From positions 186,001-250,000 of the forward strand of contig JADJAC010000002.1 of NCBI GenBank assembly GCA_016704425.1: a DNA stretch of 64,000 nt. Reading direction: 5' to 3'. Source of the stretch: Sphingomonadales bacterium (GTDB lineage Bacteria; Pseudomonadota; Alphaproteobacteria; Sphingomonadales; Sphingomonadaceae). The notes under the pieces were generated by a model. It made no database searches and was not told the origin of the DNA. It worked only from the letters and a program-made list of their open reading frames with translations. Below, piece by piece: positions 24,000 through 33,200 of the stretch. Made by a program: the position numbers and the translations under genes. How positions within the stretch are numbered: the first letter of the stretch is position 1; each line of letters opens with the position of its first letter.

Positions 24000-24290
24000 G
24001 TGATAAACAAATGCCCGGACCGTTTCCAGTCCGGGCACCTGCGTGACGAATCCGTCACCCCCCGTTTTGGTTTTCGTCTCAACACTGCCTGCCGGTTATT
24101 CCAGCTTTGGCGTGGAGCCGTCCACCTCCCCGAACCGTGGCATCACGTTTCAGAAGCATGTCGCTAGGGAAGCATGATCGATTTGTCATCGCCTGATTGG
24201 TGTGGCGGAGTCGATTTGGCACTCACTGTGTTGATTCCGCCACAGTGTCATTTGCTTGCCAGTGAAGCTCGCGCGCTCTAGGGCCTTTTC
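24000..24290. other. Intergenic stretch with two hairpins
   Basis: This 291-base gap holds no convincing frame. Hairpin 1: TGCCCGGAC (24012-24020) with GTCCGGGCA (24029-24037), a perfect 9-bp stem and 8-base loop. Hairpin 2: GTGACG (24043-24048) with CGTCAC (24053-24058), loop AATC. A C-rich and then T-rich stretch (CCCCCGTTTTGGTTTTCG) follows hairpin 2. Together they may terminate the acyl-CoA operon, or be an RNA structure. The remainder up to the lolC start carries no other visible motif. Confidence 0.5.
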
Positions 24291-25541
24291 ATGATCCTTT
24301 CTGCCCACGAGCGCATGATCGCCAAACGCTATCTGCTTCCCGGGCGCGGCGAAGGATTTATTTTTCTTGTAGCCGGCATAAGCCTGTTTGCCGTGATGCT
24401 TGGTGTAGCAGCCCTCATTGTTGTGATGAGCGTCATGAACGGTTTTCGGGCAGAACTGTTCGACAAGATCGTTGGCCTGAACGGTCATGCCGTCGTCCAG
24501 GGTTATGGCGGCAAGCTGCCAGACTGGCGGCAGATCATGGTTCAAGCCAAGGCGACTCCTGGTGTCTTGACGGCAATTCCGCTCATCGAGCAACCTTTGA
24601 TGGCAAGTTATCAAGGGCGTGTTGAAGGCGTGTTGCTGCGCGGAATGACGGTTCAAGACATTCGCACGAACTCTGCGATCCAGAACAAGGTGTTGACCGG
24701 AAAGCTCTCCGAACTCGTCCCGGGCAGCGGTAACGTGGCGATAGGTGCGCGACTGGCTGATGAACTTGGCGCGCAAGTCGGCGGTAGCATCAGCCTGATT
24801 TCACCCGACGGCCAAACCACACCCTTTGGTTCGGTTCCGCGCATCGTGAGCTACCGCGTTGCGGCGATCTTCGAAGTCGGTGTCTATGACTATGACAAGT
24901 CTTTCGTCATCATGCCGATTGAAGACGCTCAGACATTGTTGTTGCTTGGCGATTCGGTGGGCATGGTCGAGCTCGACACGATCGATCCTGACAAGGTGGG
25001 CGCGATCCTTGCCCCGCTTGCGGCATCGGTCGGAGACCGTGCCGTAATTTCAGACTGGCGCAGCATGAATGCCTCTTTGTTCGAGGCGCTCGCCGTGGAT
25101 CGGGTCGTTTCGTTCGTTATCCTCTCCCTGATCATTCTGGTTGCCGCGTTCAACATCCTCTCCTCGCTGATCATGCTTGTTAGGGCCAAGACCCGCGATA
25201 TTGCGATCGTTCGGACAATGGGGGCGTCGCGGGCAAGCCTGGTCAGGATATTCATGACTGTTGGCATTGTGATCGGCGCCCTGGGCATTGCGGCGGGCGT
25301 AATGTTGGGGTTTGTCATTCTCCATTTTCGGCAGGGCATGGTAAATGGCATCCAGTTCCTGACGGGCCAGAATTTGTGGGATCCCTCGATCCGGTTTTTG
25401 ACCGAATTGCCTGCGCGGACCGATCCGTTCGAAGTATTGGGCGTCGTACTGATGGCGCTTGTGCTTACGATCCTTGCGACACTCTACCCTGCCCTCAAGG
25501 CTGCAGGCACCGATCCGGTGCAGGTGTTGCGTTATGAATAA
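24291..25541 (+). CDS. lolC: Lipoprotein-releasing ABC permease
   Basis: Inner-membrane permease that extracts lipoproteins for the outer membrane with LolD. The 416 residues have the LolC/E layout. The first transmembrane helix is GFIFLVAGISLFAVMLGVAA near residue 21, then a large periplasmic MacB-like domain (about 50-270), and a C-terminal three-helix FtsX bundle (FVILSLIILVAAFNILSSLI and following). Only one permease gene is seen here, which suggests one protein serves both LolC and LolE roles (inference). The ATG at 24291 was chosen; the stop overlaps lolD by eight bases. Confidence 0.9.
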   Translation: MILSAHERMIAKRYLLPGRGEGFIFLVAGISLFAVMLGVAALIVVMSVMNGFRAELFDKIVGLNGHAVVQGYGGKLPDWRQIMVQAKATPGVLTAIPLIEQPLMASYQGRVEGVLLRGMTVQDIRTNSAIQNKVLTGKLSELVPGSGNVAIGARLADELGAQVGGSISLISPDGQTTPFGSVPRIVSYRVAAIFEVGVYDYDKSFVIMPIEDAQTLLLLGDSVGMVELDTIDPDKVGAILAPLAASVGDRAVISDWRSMNASLFEALAVDRVVSFVILSLIILVAAFNILSSLIMLVRAKTRDIAIVRTMGASRASLVRIFMTVGIVIGALGIAAGVMLGFVILHFRQGMVNGIQFLTGQNLWDPSIRFLTELPARTDPFEVLGVVLMALVLTILATLYPALKAAGTDPVQVLRYE

Positions 25542-26205
25542 CGTGGTTGTCGTATCGGGACTGAAGCGGAGCTTCACTCAAGGCATCACAACGATCGAGG
25601 TGCTCCGAGGCGTCGATCTGACCGTCGGCGCCGGTGAAATTGTGGGTCTGCTTGGCCCGTCCGGATCGGGAAAATCGACGTTGCTTCAGGCGCTTGGCCT
25701 GCTTGAAGGGGGCTTTTCGGGTTCCATCTGCATTGGTGGCGAGGAAGCCGCCAGTCTCGACAATCACGGTCGCACGCGCTTGAGGCGTGACATGCTAGGG
25801 TTTGTTTACCAGTTTCACCATTTGCTGCCCGATTTCTCGGCGATCGAGAATGTGATCCTGCCCCAGCTTATTCATGGAATCGGCCGCCTCGAAGCCGAAG
25901 CGCGAGCAGGATGCCTGCTTGGTGCTCTTGGCCTTTCAGGGCGCCTCGATCATAGACCAAGCCAGCTTTCAGGCGGCGAGCAGCAGCGGGTTGCGGTCGC
26001 CCGCGCTTTGGCCAACCGCCCTTCCCTTATCCTTGCCGATGAACCGACCGGCAATCTTGATGAAGCAACGGCCGATGTTGTGCTCGGCGAATTTCTGAAG
26101 CTGGTCCGTGAAGAAGGGTCTGCGGCGTTGATCGCAACGCACAATGAGCGCATCGCAGCGCGAATGGACAGGACGTTGAGGCTCCATGACGGGATTTTGG
26201 GCTGA
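25534..26205 (+). CDS. lolD: Lipoprotein-releasing ABC ATPase
   Basis: ATP-binding partner of the Lol permease. Product of 223 residues: Walker A GPSGSGKSTLL near residue 43, Q-loop YQFHHLL near 90, ABC signature LSGGEQQRVA near 144, Walker B LILADEPTG near 166 and the H-loop ATHNE near 200. The start at 25534 overlaps the permease gene, so the two are coupled. The frame extends to 25459 but that part belongs to the permease. Confidence 0.93.
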   Translation: MNNVVVVSGLKRSFTQGITTIEVLRGVDLTVGAGEIVGLLGPSGSGKSTLLQALGLLEGGFSGSICIGGEEAASLDNHGRTRLRRDMLGFVYQFHHLLPDFSAIENVILPQLIHGIGRLEAEARAGCLLGALGLSGRLDHRPSQLSGGEQQRVAVARALANRPSLILADEPTGNLDEATADVVLGEFLKLVREEGSAALIATHNERIAARMDRTLRLHDGILG

Positions 26206-26265
26206 CGGCATTGATCAGTCCGACCACTGCACCCATATAGCCCATAATTGCCGTTTGGAGCTACA

Positions 26266-28662
26266 ATGACCCAGTCCTATCCCGTCCTGCCGTTGCGAGA
26301 CATCGTGGTATTTCCGAATATGGTCGTACCGTTGTTCGTTGGTCGCGACAAATCCGTGGCTGCCCTCGAACAGGCCATGAATGCGGACAAGGAAATTTTC
26401 CTCGTCGCACAGCTTGATCCTGCGCAGGATGATCCTGGCCAGGATGACCTTTATGACCTTGGCGTGATCGCATCGGTACTTCAGCTGCTGAAGCTTCCCG
26501 ACGGCACCGTTCGCGTGCTGGTTGAAGGCAAGCAGCGCGCGTCGCTCGCGACCCTGACCGGCTCAGGCGATTTCCTGACGGCAACGGTTGATGTTGTCAT
26601 AGAGGAAGCATCAACTGGCGCCGAAGTGACCGCACTGATGCGGTCCGTTGTCGACCAGTTTGAAAACTATGCCAAACTCAACAAGAAGCTGCCGGCAGAA
26701 ACAGCAGTTCAGCTCTCGGAAATCGAAGATGCGTCGCGGCTTGCGGATTCTGTAGCTGCCAATCTGTCACTCAAGGTCAGCGACAAGCAAGCGTTGCTGA
26801 TCGAACGTGATTCGCGAAAGCGGCTCGAAATGGCCTATGCCTTCATGGAAGGTGAACTCGGCGTCCTTCAGGTAGAAAAGAAGATCCGCGGTCGCGTAAA
26901 ACGCCAGATGGAAAAGACGCAGCGCGAATATTATCTCAACGAACAGCTCAAGGCGATCCAACGCGAACTCGGCAATGAAGGCGAGGACGGCGAAGGCGAT
27001 GAGCTGGCGGAACTCGCCCGGAAGATCGAAACGCTCAAGCTTTCCAAGGAAGCCAAAGCAAAGGCGACTGGCGAGCTGAAAAAGCTGAAGGCCATGGCTC
27101 CCATGTCCGCCGAAGCGACGGTCACGCGCAATTATCTCGATGTCCTGCTGGGTTTGCCCTGGGGCAAGAAGTCCAAACTGAAGAAGGACATTGCGGCAGC
27201 GCAGGCTGTGCTGGATGACGATCACTATGCTCTTGAGAAGGTCAAGGACCGGATCGTTGAATATCTTGCAGTCCAGGCGCGCACGTCAAAGCTCAAGGGA
27301 CCAATCCTTTGCCTCGTTGGACCTCCGGGCGTCGGCAAGACGTCTCTTGGTCGTTCGATCGCCAAGGCCTGTGGACGCGAATTCGTGCGCCAGTCGCTGG
27401 GCGGCGTTCGTGACGAGGCTGAAATCCGCGGCCATCGCCGAACTTATATCGGCTCGCTCCCGGGCAAGATCGTGACCAACCTGAAGAAGGCAGGAACGAT
27501 GAATCCCCTCTTCCTGCTCGATGAGATCGACAAGCTTGGGCAGGATTTCCGCGGCGATCCGGCTTCTGCGCTGCTGGAGGTGCTCGATCCCGAACAGAAC
27601 AGCAAGTTCCAGGATCATTACCTTGAACTCGATATGGACTTGTCCGACGTCATGTTCGTGACGACGGCGAACTCGCTGAACCTGCCGCAAGCTTTGCTCG
27701 ACCGTATGGAGATCATCCGGCTTGAAGGCTACACAGAGGATGAGAAGGTCGAAATTGCCAAGCGCCACTTGCTTGAAAAGCAGATTGAGGCGCATGGCCT
27801 GAAAGCAGGCGAGTTCGAATTGACCGATGCCGGGCTGCGAGCCCTCATCCAGGGCTATACTCGCGAGGCCGGGGTTCGCACGCTTGAGCGCGAAATCGCC
27901 AAGCTCGCCCGCAAGTCGCTGCGGCGGATACTGGAAGGCAAGGCGGAAAAGGTCGTGATCACACCTGAGAATCTCTCTGAATTCGCAGGAGTGGTCAAAT
28001 TCCGCCACGGCCTCAGTGAAGAGGAAAACCAGATTGGTGCCGTAACCGGGCTGGCCTGGACCGAGGTTGGCGGCGAATTGCTGACAATTGAAGCCGTAAC
28101 GGTTCCCGGCAAGGGTGCGGTTCGCACGACTGGCAAACTGGGCGAAGTGATGACTGAATCCATTCAGGCAGCCCTGTCGTTCGTGAAGGCGCGCAGCCCT
28201 GCCTATGGCATCAAGCCGAGCCTGATTGCCCGTAAAGACCTGCATATCCATCTTCCCGAAGGGGCAGTGCCCAAGGATGGACCTTCTGCAGGGATTGGCA
28301 TGGTCACGGCCATGATTTCGACCCTGACCGGAGTGGCCGTTCACCGCGACGTGGCGATGACGGGCGAAGTCACGCTGCGTGGCCGTGTCTTGCCAATTGG
28401 GGGCCTAAAGGAAAAGCTGCTCGCGGCCATGCGCGGTGGCATCAAGACGGTGATCATTCCTCAGGAGAACGAGAAGGATCTGGTCGAAATTCCGGCAAAC
28501 ATCCGGGAAGCTCTGACGATCATTCCCGTGCGCCACGTGGACGAGGTTTTGGCTATTGCACTAACGGAAACGCTCCATCCCATCGAATGGACCGAGGCAG
28601 ACGAGCTGGCTTCTCAACCGCCGGTCACACTTGGCGGATCAAGCGAATCCCTGCCTCACTGA
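26266..28662 (+). CDS. lon: Lon protease
   Basis: ATP-dependent serine protease that degrades misfolded and regulatory proteins. About 798 residues from the ATG at 26266, preceded by GGAG; an in-frame TTG 18 bases upstream lacks this. The domains are the Lon N-terminal substrate domain (SYPVLPLRDIVVFPNMV), a coiled-coil middle (MEKTQREYYLNEQLKAIQRE), AAA+ with Walker A GPPGVGKTSL near residue 350, and the protease domain. The catalytic serine is Ser674 in PKDGPSAGIGM and the lysine is Lys717 in GGLKEKL. Its neighbour is the HU gene, a common arrangement. Confidence 0.96.
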   Translation: MTQSYPVLPLRDIVVFPNMVVPLFVGRDKSVAALEQAMNADKEIFLVAQLDPAQDDPGQDDLYDLGVIASVLQLLKLPDGTVRVLVEGKQRASLATLTGSGDFLTATVDVVIEEASTGAEVTALMRSVVDQFENYAKLNKKLPAETAVQLSEIEDASRLADSVAANLSLKVSDKQALLIERDSRKRLEMAYAFMEGELGVLQVEKKIRGRVKRQMEKTQREYYLNEQLKAIQRELGNEGEDGEGDELAELARKIETLKLSKEAKAKATGELKKLKAMAPMSAEATVTRNYLDVLLGLPWGKKSKLKKDIAAAQAVLDDDHYALEKVKDRIVEYLAVQARTSKLKGPILCLVGPPGVGKTSLGRSIAKACGREFVRQSLGGVRDEAEIRGHRRTYIGSLPGKIVTNLKKAGTMNPLFLLDEIDKLGQDFRGDPASALLEVLDPEQNSKFQDHYLELDMDLSDVMFVTTANSLNLPQALLDRMEIIRLEGYTEDEKVEIAKRHLLEKQIEAHGLKAGEFELTDAGLRALIQGYTREAGVRTLEREIAKLARKSLRRILEGKAEKVVITPENLSEFAGVVKFRHGLSEEENQIGAVTGLAWTEVGGELLTIEAVTVPGKGAVRTTGKLGEVMTESIQAALSFVKARSPAYGIKPSLIARKDLHIHLPEGAVPKDGPSAGIGMVTAMISTLTGVAVHRDVAMTGEVTLRGRVLPIGGLKEKLLAAMRGGIKTVIIPQENEKDLVEIPANIREALTIIPVRHVDEVLAIALTETLHPIEWTEADELASQPPVTLGGSSESLPH

Positions 28663-28670
28663 TGATTCAC

Positions 28671-28710
28671 CGAAAAATCGCACAAATTGTCTGATTTTGG
28701 CGATTTTTCG
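28671..28710. other. 11-bp inverted repeat between lon and the HU gene
   Basis: CGAAAAATCGC (28671-28681) pairs exactly with GCGATTTTTCG (28700-28710), enclosing 18 bases. It could terminate lon transcription (the T run lies within the stem) or be an operator for the HU gene. Confidence 0.55.
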
Positions 28711-28721
28711 CGTAATTCCCT

Positions 28722-28750
28722 TTGACAGCAGCCCAACGGTTGGAGTTAGT
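28722..28750 (+). promoter_or_regulatory. Candidate HU promoter
   Basis: TTGACA (28722-28727) is followed after 17 bases by GTTAGT (28745-28750), about 56 bases before the ATG. The -35 box is a perfect consensus; the -10 is weak, as often in alphaproteobacteria. Confidence 0.4.
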
Positions 28751-28806
28751 AGCCGCCGGACTGACCGCGAGTCACTCTGTAACCATCTGATAGGGGGTTC
28801 GTCACA

Positions 28807-29079
28807 ATGAACAAACAAGAACTTATTTCATCAGTTGCCGATGCTTCGGGTCTCACCAAGGCCGATGCGAGCAAGGCGGTTGAAGGCGTATTTGATGCCA
28901 TCACCGGCGCTTTGAAGAAGGGTGATGAAGTTCGCCTGGTTGGTTTTGGCACTTTTTCGGTTTCCAAGCGCAAGGCTTCCACCGGTCGTAACCCCCGGAC
29001 CGGAGAGCCGATGAAGATCAGCGCTTCGACGCAGCCGAAGTTCAAGGCCGGCAAGGGTCTGAAGGACGCTGTAAACTAA
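28807..29079 (+). CDS. hupB: DNA-binding protein HU
   Basis: Histone-like DNA-bending protein of the nucleoid. The 90 residues show the standard HU fold: MNKQELISSVADASGLTKAD, the GFGTFSVSKRKAS strand, and the DNA-binding arm GRNPRTGEPMKI. A GGGGG stretch lies upstream of the ATG. A strong terminator follows at 29112. The symbol hupB is assigned by family; hup would be as fair. Confidence 0.94.
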   Translation: MNKQELISSVADASGLTKADASKAVEGVFDAITGALKKGDEVRLVGFGTFSVSKRKASTGRNPRTGEPMKISASTQPKFKAGKGLKDAVN

Positions 29080-29111
29080 TCGCTCTCTCCTTCGGGAGAT
29101 GCAGAAAAATG

Positions 29112-29147
29112 GGCGGGTGGCATCAAGCGGTGCCGCCCGCCTCTTTT
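29112..29147 (+). terminator. Rho-independent terminator after the HU gene
   Basis: An 11-bp stem, GGCGGGTGGCA (29112-29122) with TGCCGCCCGCC (29131-29141) and one G-U pair, is followed by TCTTTT. An A run (AAAAA) just upstream could let it work on both strands. Confidence 0.85.
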
Positions 29148-29207
29148 GTGTCGCCTACAGCCTTGTCTTTCGAGGCGCCCTTGTCTAACGGCCTCGCTGC
29201 ACAGTGC

Positions 29208-29282
29208 GGGCGCGTAGCTCAGTGGTAGAGCACACCCTTCACACGGGTGGGGTCGCAGGTTCAATCCCTGCCGCGCCCACCA
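29208..29282 (+). tRNA. tRNA-Val (anticodon CAC)
   Basis: Acceptor GGGCGCG (29208-29214) pairs with CGCGCCC (29272-29278), then A and an encoded CCA. The D arm is GCTCAGTGGTAGAGC, the anticodon stem-loop CACCCTTCACACGGGTG has CAC as anticodon (reads GUG), and the T arm is GCAGGTTCAATCCCTGC. It is 75 bases long. Confidence 0.95.
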
Positions 29283-29329
29283 CGCACTTTGCAACCGCCC
29301 TCTCCCCGGGTCGAACGTTCAGGACAAGT

Positions 29330-29551
29330 ATGAGCAATCTACACCTAGTTTTTGGCGGTCGTGTGAACGACCCGCGCACGTTGGATTTTGCGGACCTCAA
29401 GTCGATCGACATTGTTGGGATGTTTCCCGACTACAAGACCGCAGAAAAGGCATGGCGCGCCGCAGCACAGCGCACGGTCGACGATGCAGAAATGAAATAT
29501 GTTGTCGTCCATCTGCACCGGCTGCTTCAGCCGGATATGATCACACGGTGA
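29330..29551 (+). CDS. DUF4170 domain protein
   Basis: Small alphaproteobacterial protein of unknown function, 73 residues: MSNLHLVFGGRVNDPRTLDF and YKTAEKAWRAAAQRTVDDA with MKYVVVHLHRLLQP. The start at 29330 is the ATG with the recognisable family N-terminus; the frame stays open earlier through the tRNA gene and is not coding there. It stands alone after tRNA-Val. Confidence 0.75.
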   Translation: MSNLHLVFGGRVNDPRTLDFADLKSIDIVGMFPDYKTAEKAWRAAAQRTVDDAEMKYVVVHLHRLLQPDMITR

Positions 29552-29564
29552 ACGAGCGTTACCT

Positions 29565-29596
29565 GTCATGCTGAACTTGTTTCAGCATCCATGATC
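29565..29596. repeat. Palindromic GTCATGCTGAACTTGTTTCAG-type repeat
   Basis: The stretch around ATGCTGAACTTGTTTCAGC (29568 on) is a near-palindrome: the arms ATGCTGAA and TTCAGCAT enclose CTTGT. I know close relatives of this sequence as dispersed repeats between genes in many alphaproteobacteria. It is the only copy I see in the window. Confidence 0.6.
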
Positions 29597-29650
29597 ACAG
29601 AATTTTAATGCACGGCCCCGGAGTTCATCGACCCTGAAACAACTTAAGGG

Positions 29651-29670
29651 TGAGGATCTGGCGATCCTCA
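29651..29670. other. Hairpin overlapping the greA stop
   Basis: TGAGGATC (29651-29658) pairs with GATCCTCA (29663-29670), a perfect 8-bp stem with a 4-base loop. On the minus strand it begins with the greA stop codon itself. No T run follows, so termination is only possible. Confidence 0.45.
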
Positions 29671-30144
29671 GATAAATTCGATCTTCGAGACGAGATAGTA
29701 ACGATCTCCCGAAGGCACGGTCACCTCGACTTCATCATCCACCTTGCGCCCGATAAGGGCGCGGCCAAGCGGGGAATTGTAAGATATCTTGCCTGTCTTG
29801 GCGTCCGCTTCCGGCTGGCCAACGATCTGGTACTTGATCGGCTTTTCGTTTTCGTCGAGCAGGGTCACGGTCGCCCCAAAAACGATCTTGTCACCCGACA
29901 GGGTTGAAGGATCGATGATCATCGCGCGGCTGAGCTTGTCCTCAAGATCGCTGATCGTTGCCTCAACTTGGCCCTGACGTTCCTTGGCTGCGTGATACTC
30001 CGCATTCTCCGAAAGATCACCATGAGCGCGTGCTTCCTCAATCGAATCGATGATCTGAGGACGCTCTGCCTTGAGACGCGAAAGATGCTCAGTCAGCATC
30101 TTGTGCCCTTCGAGGAGCATCGGCATCTTTTCGACTGTCGCCAT
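29668..30144 (-). CDS. greA: Transcription elongation factor GreA
   Basis: Stimulates cleavage of backtracked RNA in stalled RNA polymerase. The 158-residue protein has an N-terminal coiled coil with the acidic tip (RPQIIDSIEEARAHGDLSEN) and a C-terminal FKBP-like domain (SPLGRALIGRKVDDEVEVTV). The ATG at 30144 precedes the conserved MPMLLEGHKMLTEHLSRLK; an alternative ATG is at 30126. It follows carB on the minus strand with an 83-base gap, as in many alphaproteobacteria. Confidence 0.96.
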   Translation of the reverse strand: MATVEKMPMLLEGHKMLTEHLSRLKAERPQIIDSIEEARAHGDLSENAEYHAAKERQGQVEATISDLEDKLSRAMIIDPSTLSGDKIVFGATVTLLDENEKPIKYQIVGQPEADAKTGKISYNSPLGRALIGRKVDDEVEVTVPSGDRYYLVSKIEFI

Positions 30145-30227
30145 CTCTCAAACCTTCGTTCGTCAAAAAATCCACATCAAGCGGCTCCGTCCGGAGGCCG
30201 CCCGCCCGTTCACCAGAATTGTCGGGA

Positions 30228-33200
30228 TCAGCGTGCGCTGGAGGAATGATAGGACTGAAGTGTGCGAACTTCAAGTTTTCTCGACCGCAGTGCAGCAATT
30301 CCCTGCGCGGCAGCTACTGATGCAGAGGCTGTGGTGAAATACGGAATCTTACCCATCAATGCCGATCGGCGAAGGGATTCGCTGTCCTTCAGCGATTGCC
30401 AGCCTTCCGTCGTGTTGAAGATCAGATCGATTTCTCCGTCCTTGATCTTGTCGACAATGTGCGGACGCCCTTGAGCCACCTTATTGACACGCTCCACGGA
30501 AATGCCCTGTTTGGCCAGATAGTCTGCGGTTCCTCCGGTCGCGCAGACAGCAAAGCCCAGCTCGACCGCCTGCTTCACGGCAGGCAGAATCACGATCTTG
30601 TCGCTGTCCTTCACCGAGACGAACAGCTTGCCGCTATCCGGCAGCATCGTTCCGCCGCCCATTTGCGCCTTGGCAAAGGCCATCGCAAAATCCTGGTCAA
30701 TGCCCATTACTTCCCCTGTCGACTTCATTTCCGGGGAAAGAACCGGATCGACACCGGGGAAGCGGGCGAAGGGGAATACGGCCTCTTTGACGGCGATATA
30801 ATCGATATCGAGATTGATCTTCGGCAGATCCTTCAGCTTTTCGCCTGCCATGACACGGGCTGCGATCTTGGCAATCGGCGCACCAATAGCCTTCGCTACA
30901 AATGGCACAGTGCGCGACGCACGCGGATTGACTTCAATCAGATAGACTTCACCATCCTTGATCGCGAACTGAATGTTCATCAGCCCCCGTACCGATAGCG
31001 CGCGTGCCAGAGCTTCCGCTTGTGTGCGGATTTCCGCAATAATCTCTGCGGGAAGGCTATAGGGCGGCAAGGAGCACGCACTGTCGCCCGAATGGACCCC
31101 GGCTTCCTCGATATGCTGCAGGATACCGGCCACAACGACGTCATCGCCATCCGCAATCGCATCCACGTCAACCTCAATCGCATCCCTTAGGTAACGATCA
31201 ATCAGCACCGGCGACTCCCCGGAAACCAGCACCGCTGTCTGGATATAGTTCTCCAGCTGGGCCTGGGTGTCGACAATCTCCATCGCGCGGCCGCCCAGCA
31301 CATAGGACGGGCGCATCAGCACGGGATAACCAATGGCCTCGGCTACAGCGATGGCTTCGTCGCGGCTGCGCGCTATCCCATTCTCCGGCTGCTTGAGCCC
31401 AAGCTTGTTGACGAGCGCCGCAAACCGTTCACGATCTTCGGCCAGGTCAATGGCATCGGGCGACGTACCAAGAATGGGGATCCCGGCCTCTTCCAGCGCC
31501 TTGGCGAGGTTGAGCGGTGTCTGCCCCCCGAACTGGACGATCACGCCCTTGAGCTTGCCCTTCTGCTGCTCCACATGGAGAATTTCGAGAACATCCTCCG
31601 CCGTCAGCGGCTCGAAATAGAGACGATCAGATGTGTCATAGTCAGTCGAGACTGTCTCGGGATTGCAGTTGACCATGATTGTTTCATAGCCAGTGTCAGA
31701 AAGCGCAAAGCAGGCGTGGCAGCAGCAATAATCGAACTCGATCCCCTGCCCGATCCGGTTCGGGCCACCGCCAAGGATGACGATCTTTTCGCGGTCCGAC
31801 GGTTGAGCCTCGCACTCTGGCATGCCGAACGACGGCGCCTCATAAGTTGAATACATGTATGGCGTCTTGGCTTCGAATTCTGCGGCGCAGGTATCGATCC
31901 GCTTGAAAACGGGCCGTACCCCAAGCTTGTGGCGCAGGGCACGCACCTGGGCTTCGGTGACGCCACCGGTCATCGCCCGCACTGTCTCTGCGATCAGGCC
32001 GGAGCCATGCGCCACGGCGCGGCCCATTCCCCCCGGCAAATTCGCGGATTCGAGCGCAAGAAACGCCAGCCTCTTGTCCGAAAAGCCCATGGCCTTGAGC
32101 CGGCGCAAGCCTTCGGCATCCTGTGGCAGCCCATTGGCGGCGACATTCTTTTCAGCCGCAACGATCTCCGCAATCCGTTCCAGAAACCAAGGATCATATT
32201 TGGCAATTGCGTTGATCTCGGCAACAGTCATCCCCTCGCGCAGGCATTGAGCCGCAACGAGCAGCCGATCCGGCGTCGGACGGGACAATTCGGCAATCAG
32301 GTCATCGCGGGAAGCACCCTTGAGTGAGTCGACATAGTTGAAGCCCGCCAGCCCTGTTTCGAGCCCGCGAAGCGCCTTTTGCATCGACTCGTGGATGTTC
32401 CGACCAATGGCCATCACTTCGCCGACGGATTTCATGGCCGTCGAAAGCAGCGGCTCTGCTCCCTTGAACTTTTCAAAGGCAAAACGCGGTATCTTTGTCA
32501 CGACATAGTCGATCGTCGGCTCAAATGACGCAGGCGTGGCGCCCGTGATGTCATTGTCGATTTCGTCGAGTGTGTAGCCCACGGCCAGTTTCGCGGCGAC
32601 TTTGGCAATCGGAAAGCCCGTGGCCTTCGAAGCGAGTGCAGATGACCGCGATACGCGCGGGTTCATCTCGATCACGATCAGGCGACCATCCTTTGGATTG
32701 ACTGCGAACTGTACGTTGGAACCCCCTGTTTCAACGCCGATTTCACGCAAGCAAGCGATGCTTGCATTGCGCATGATCTGGTATTCCTTGTCGGTCAGAG
32801 TGAGCGCCGGGGCAACCGTGATCGAATCACCCGTATGCACGCCCATCGGGTCAACATTCTCGATAGAGCAGATGATGATGGCATTGTCGTTCCGATCCCG
32901 GACGACTTCCATTTCATACTCTTTCCAGCCGATCAGAGATTCCTCGATCAGCACTTCCGTCGTCGGTGAAGCGTCGAGCCCGCCGGTCACGATCTGGATG
33001 AACTCGTCTCGATTATAGGCGACGCCGCCGCCAGTGCCGCCCATAGTGAAGCTGGGACGGATGATCGCGGGCAGGCCGGTGCGCTCGAGGACGGCCAGCG
33101 CGTCCTCAACGGAATGCGCGATGCCGGAACGCGCGGATTCGAGCCCGATCTTGGTCATCGCCTCGCGAAACTTCATCCGGTCTTCGGCCTTGTCGATGGC

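Noticed and set aside
26767..28344. Long minus-strand open frames inside lon
   Set aside because: Frames of 150-350 codons without stops arise from codon bias; the plus-strand lon protein is fully conserved and explains the sequence.
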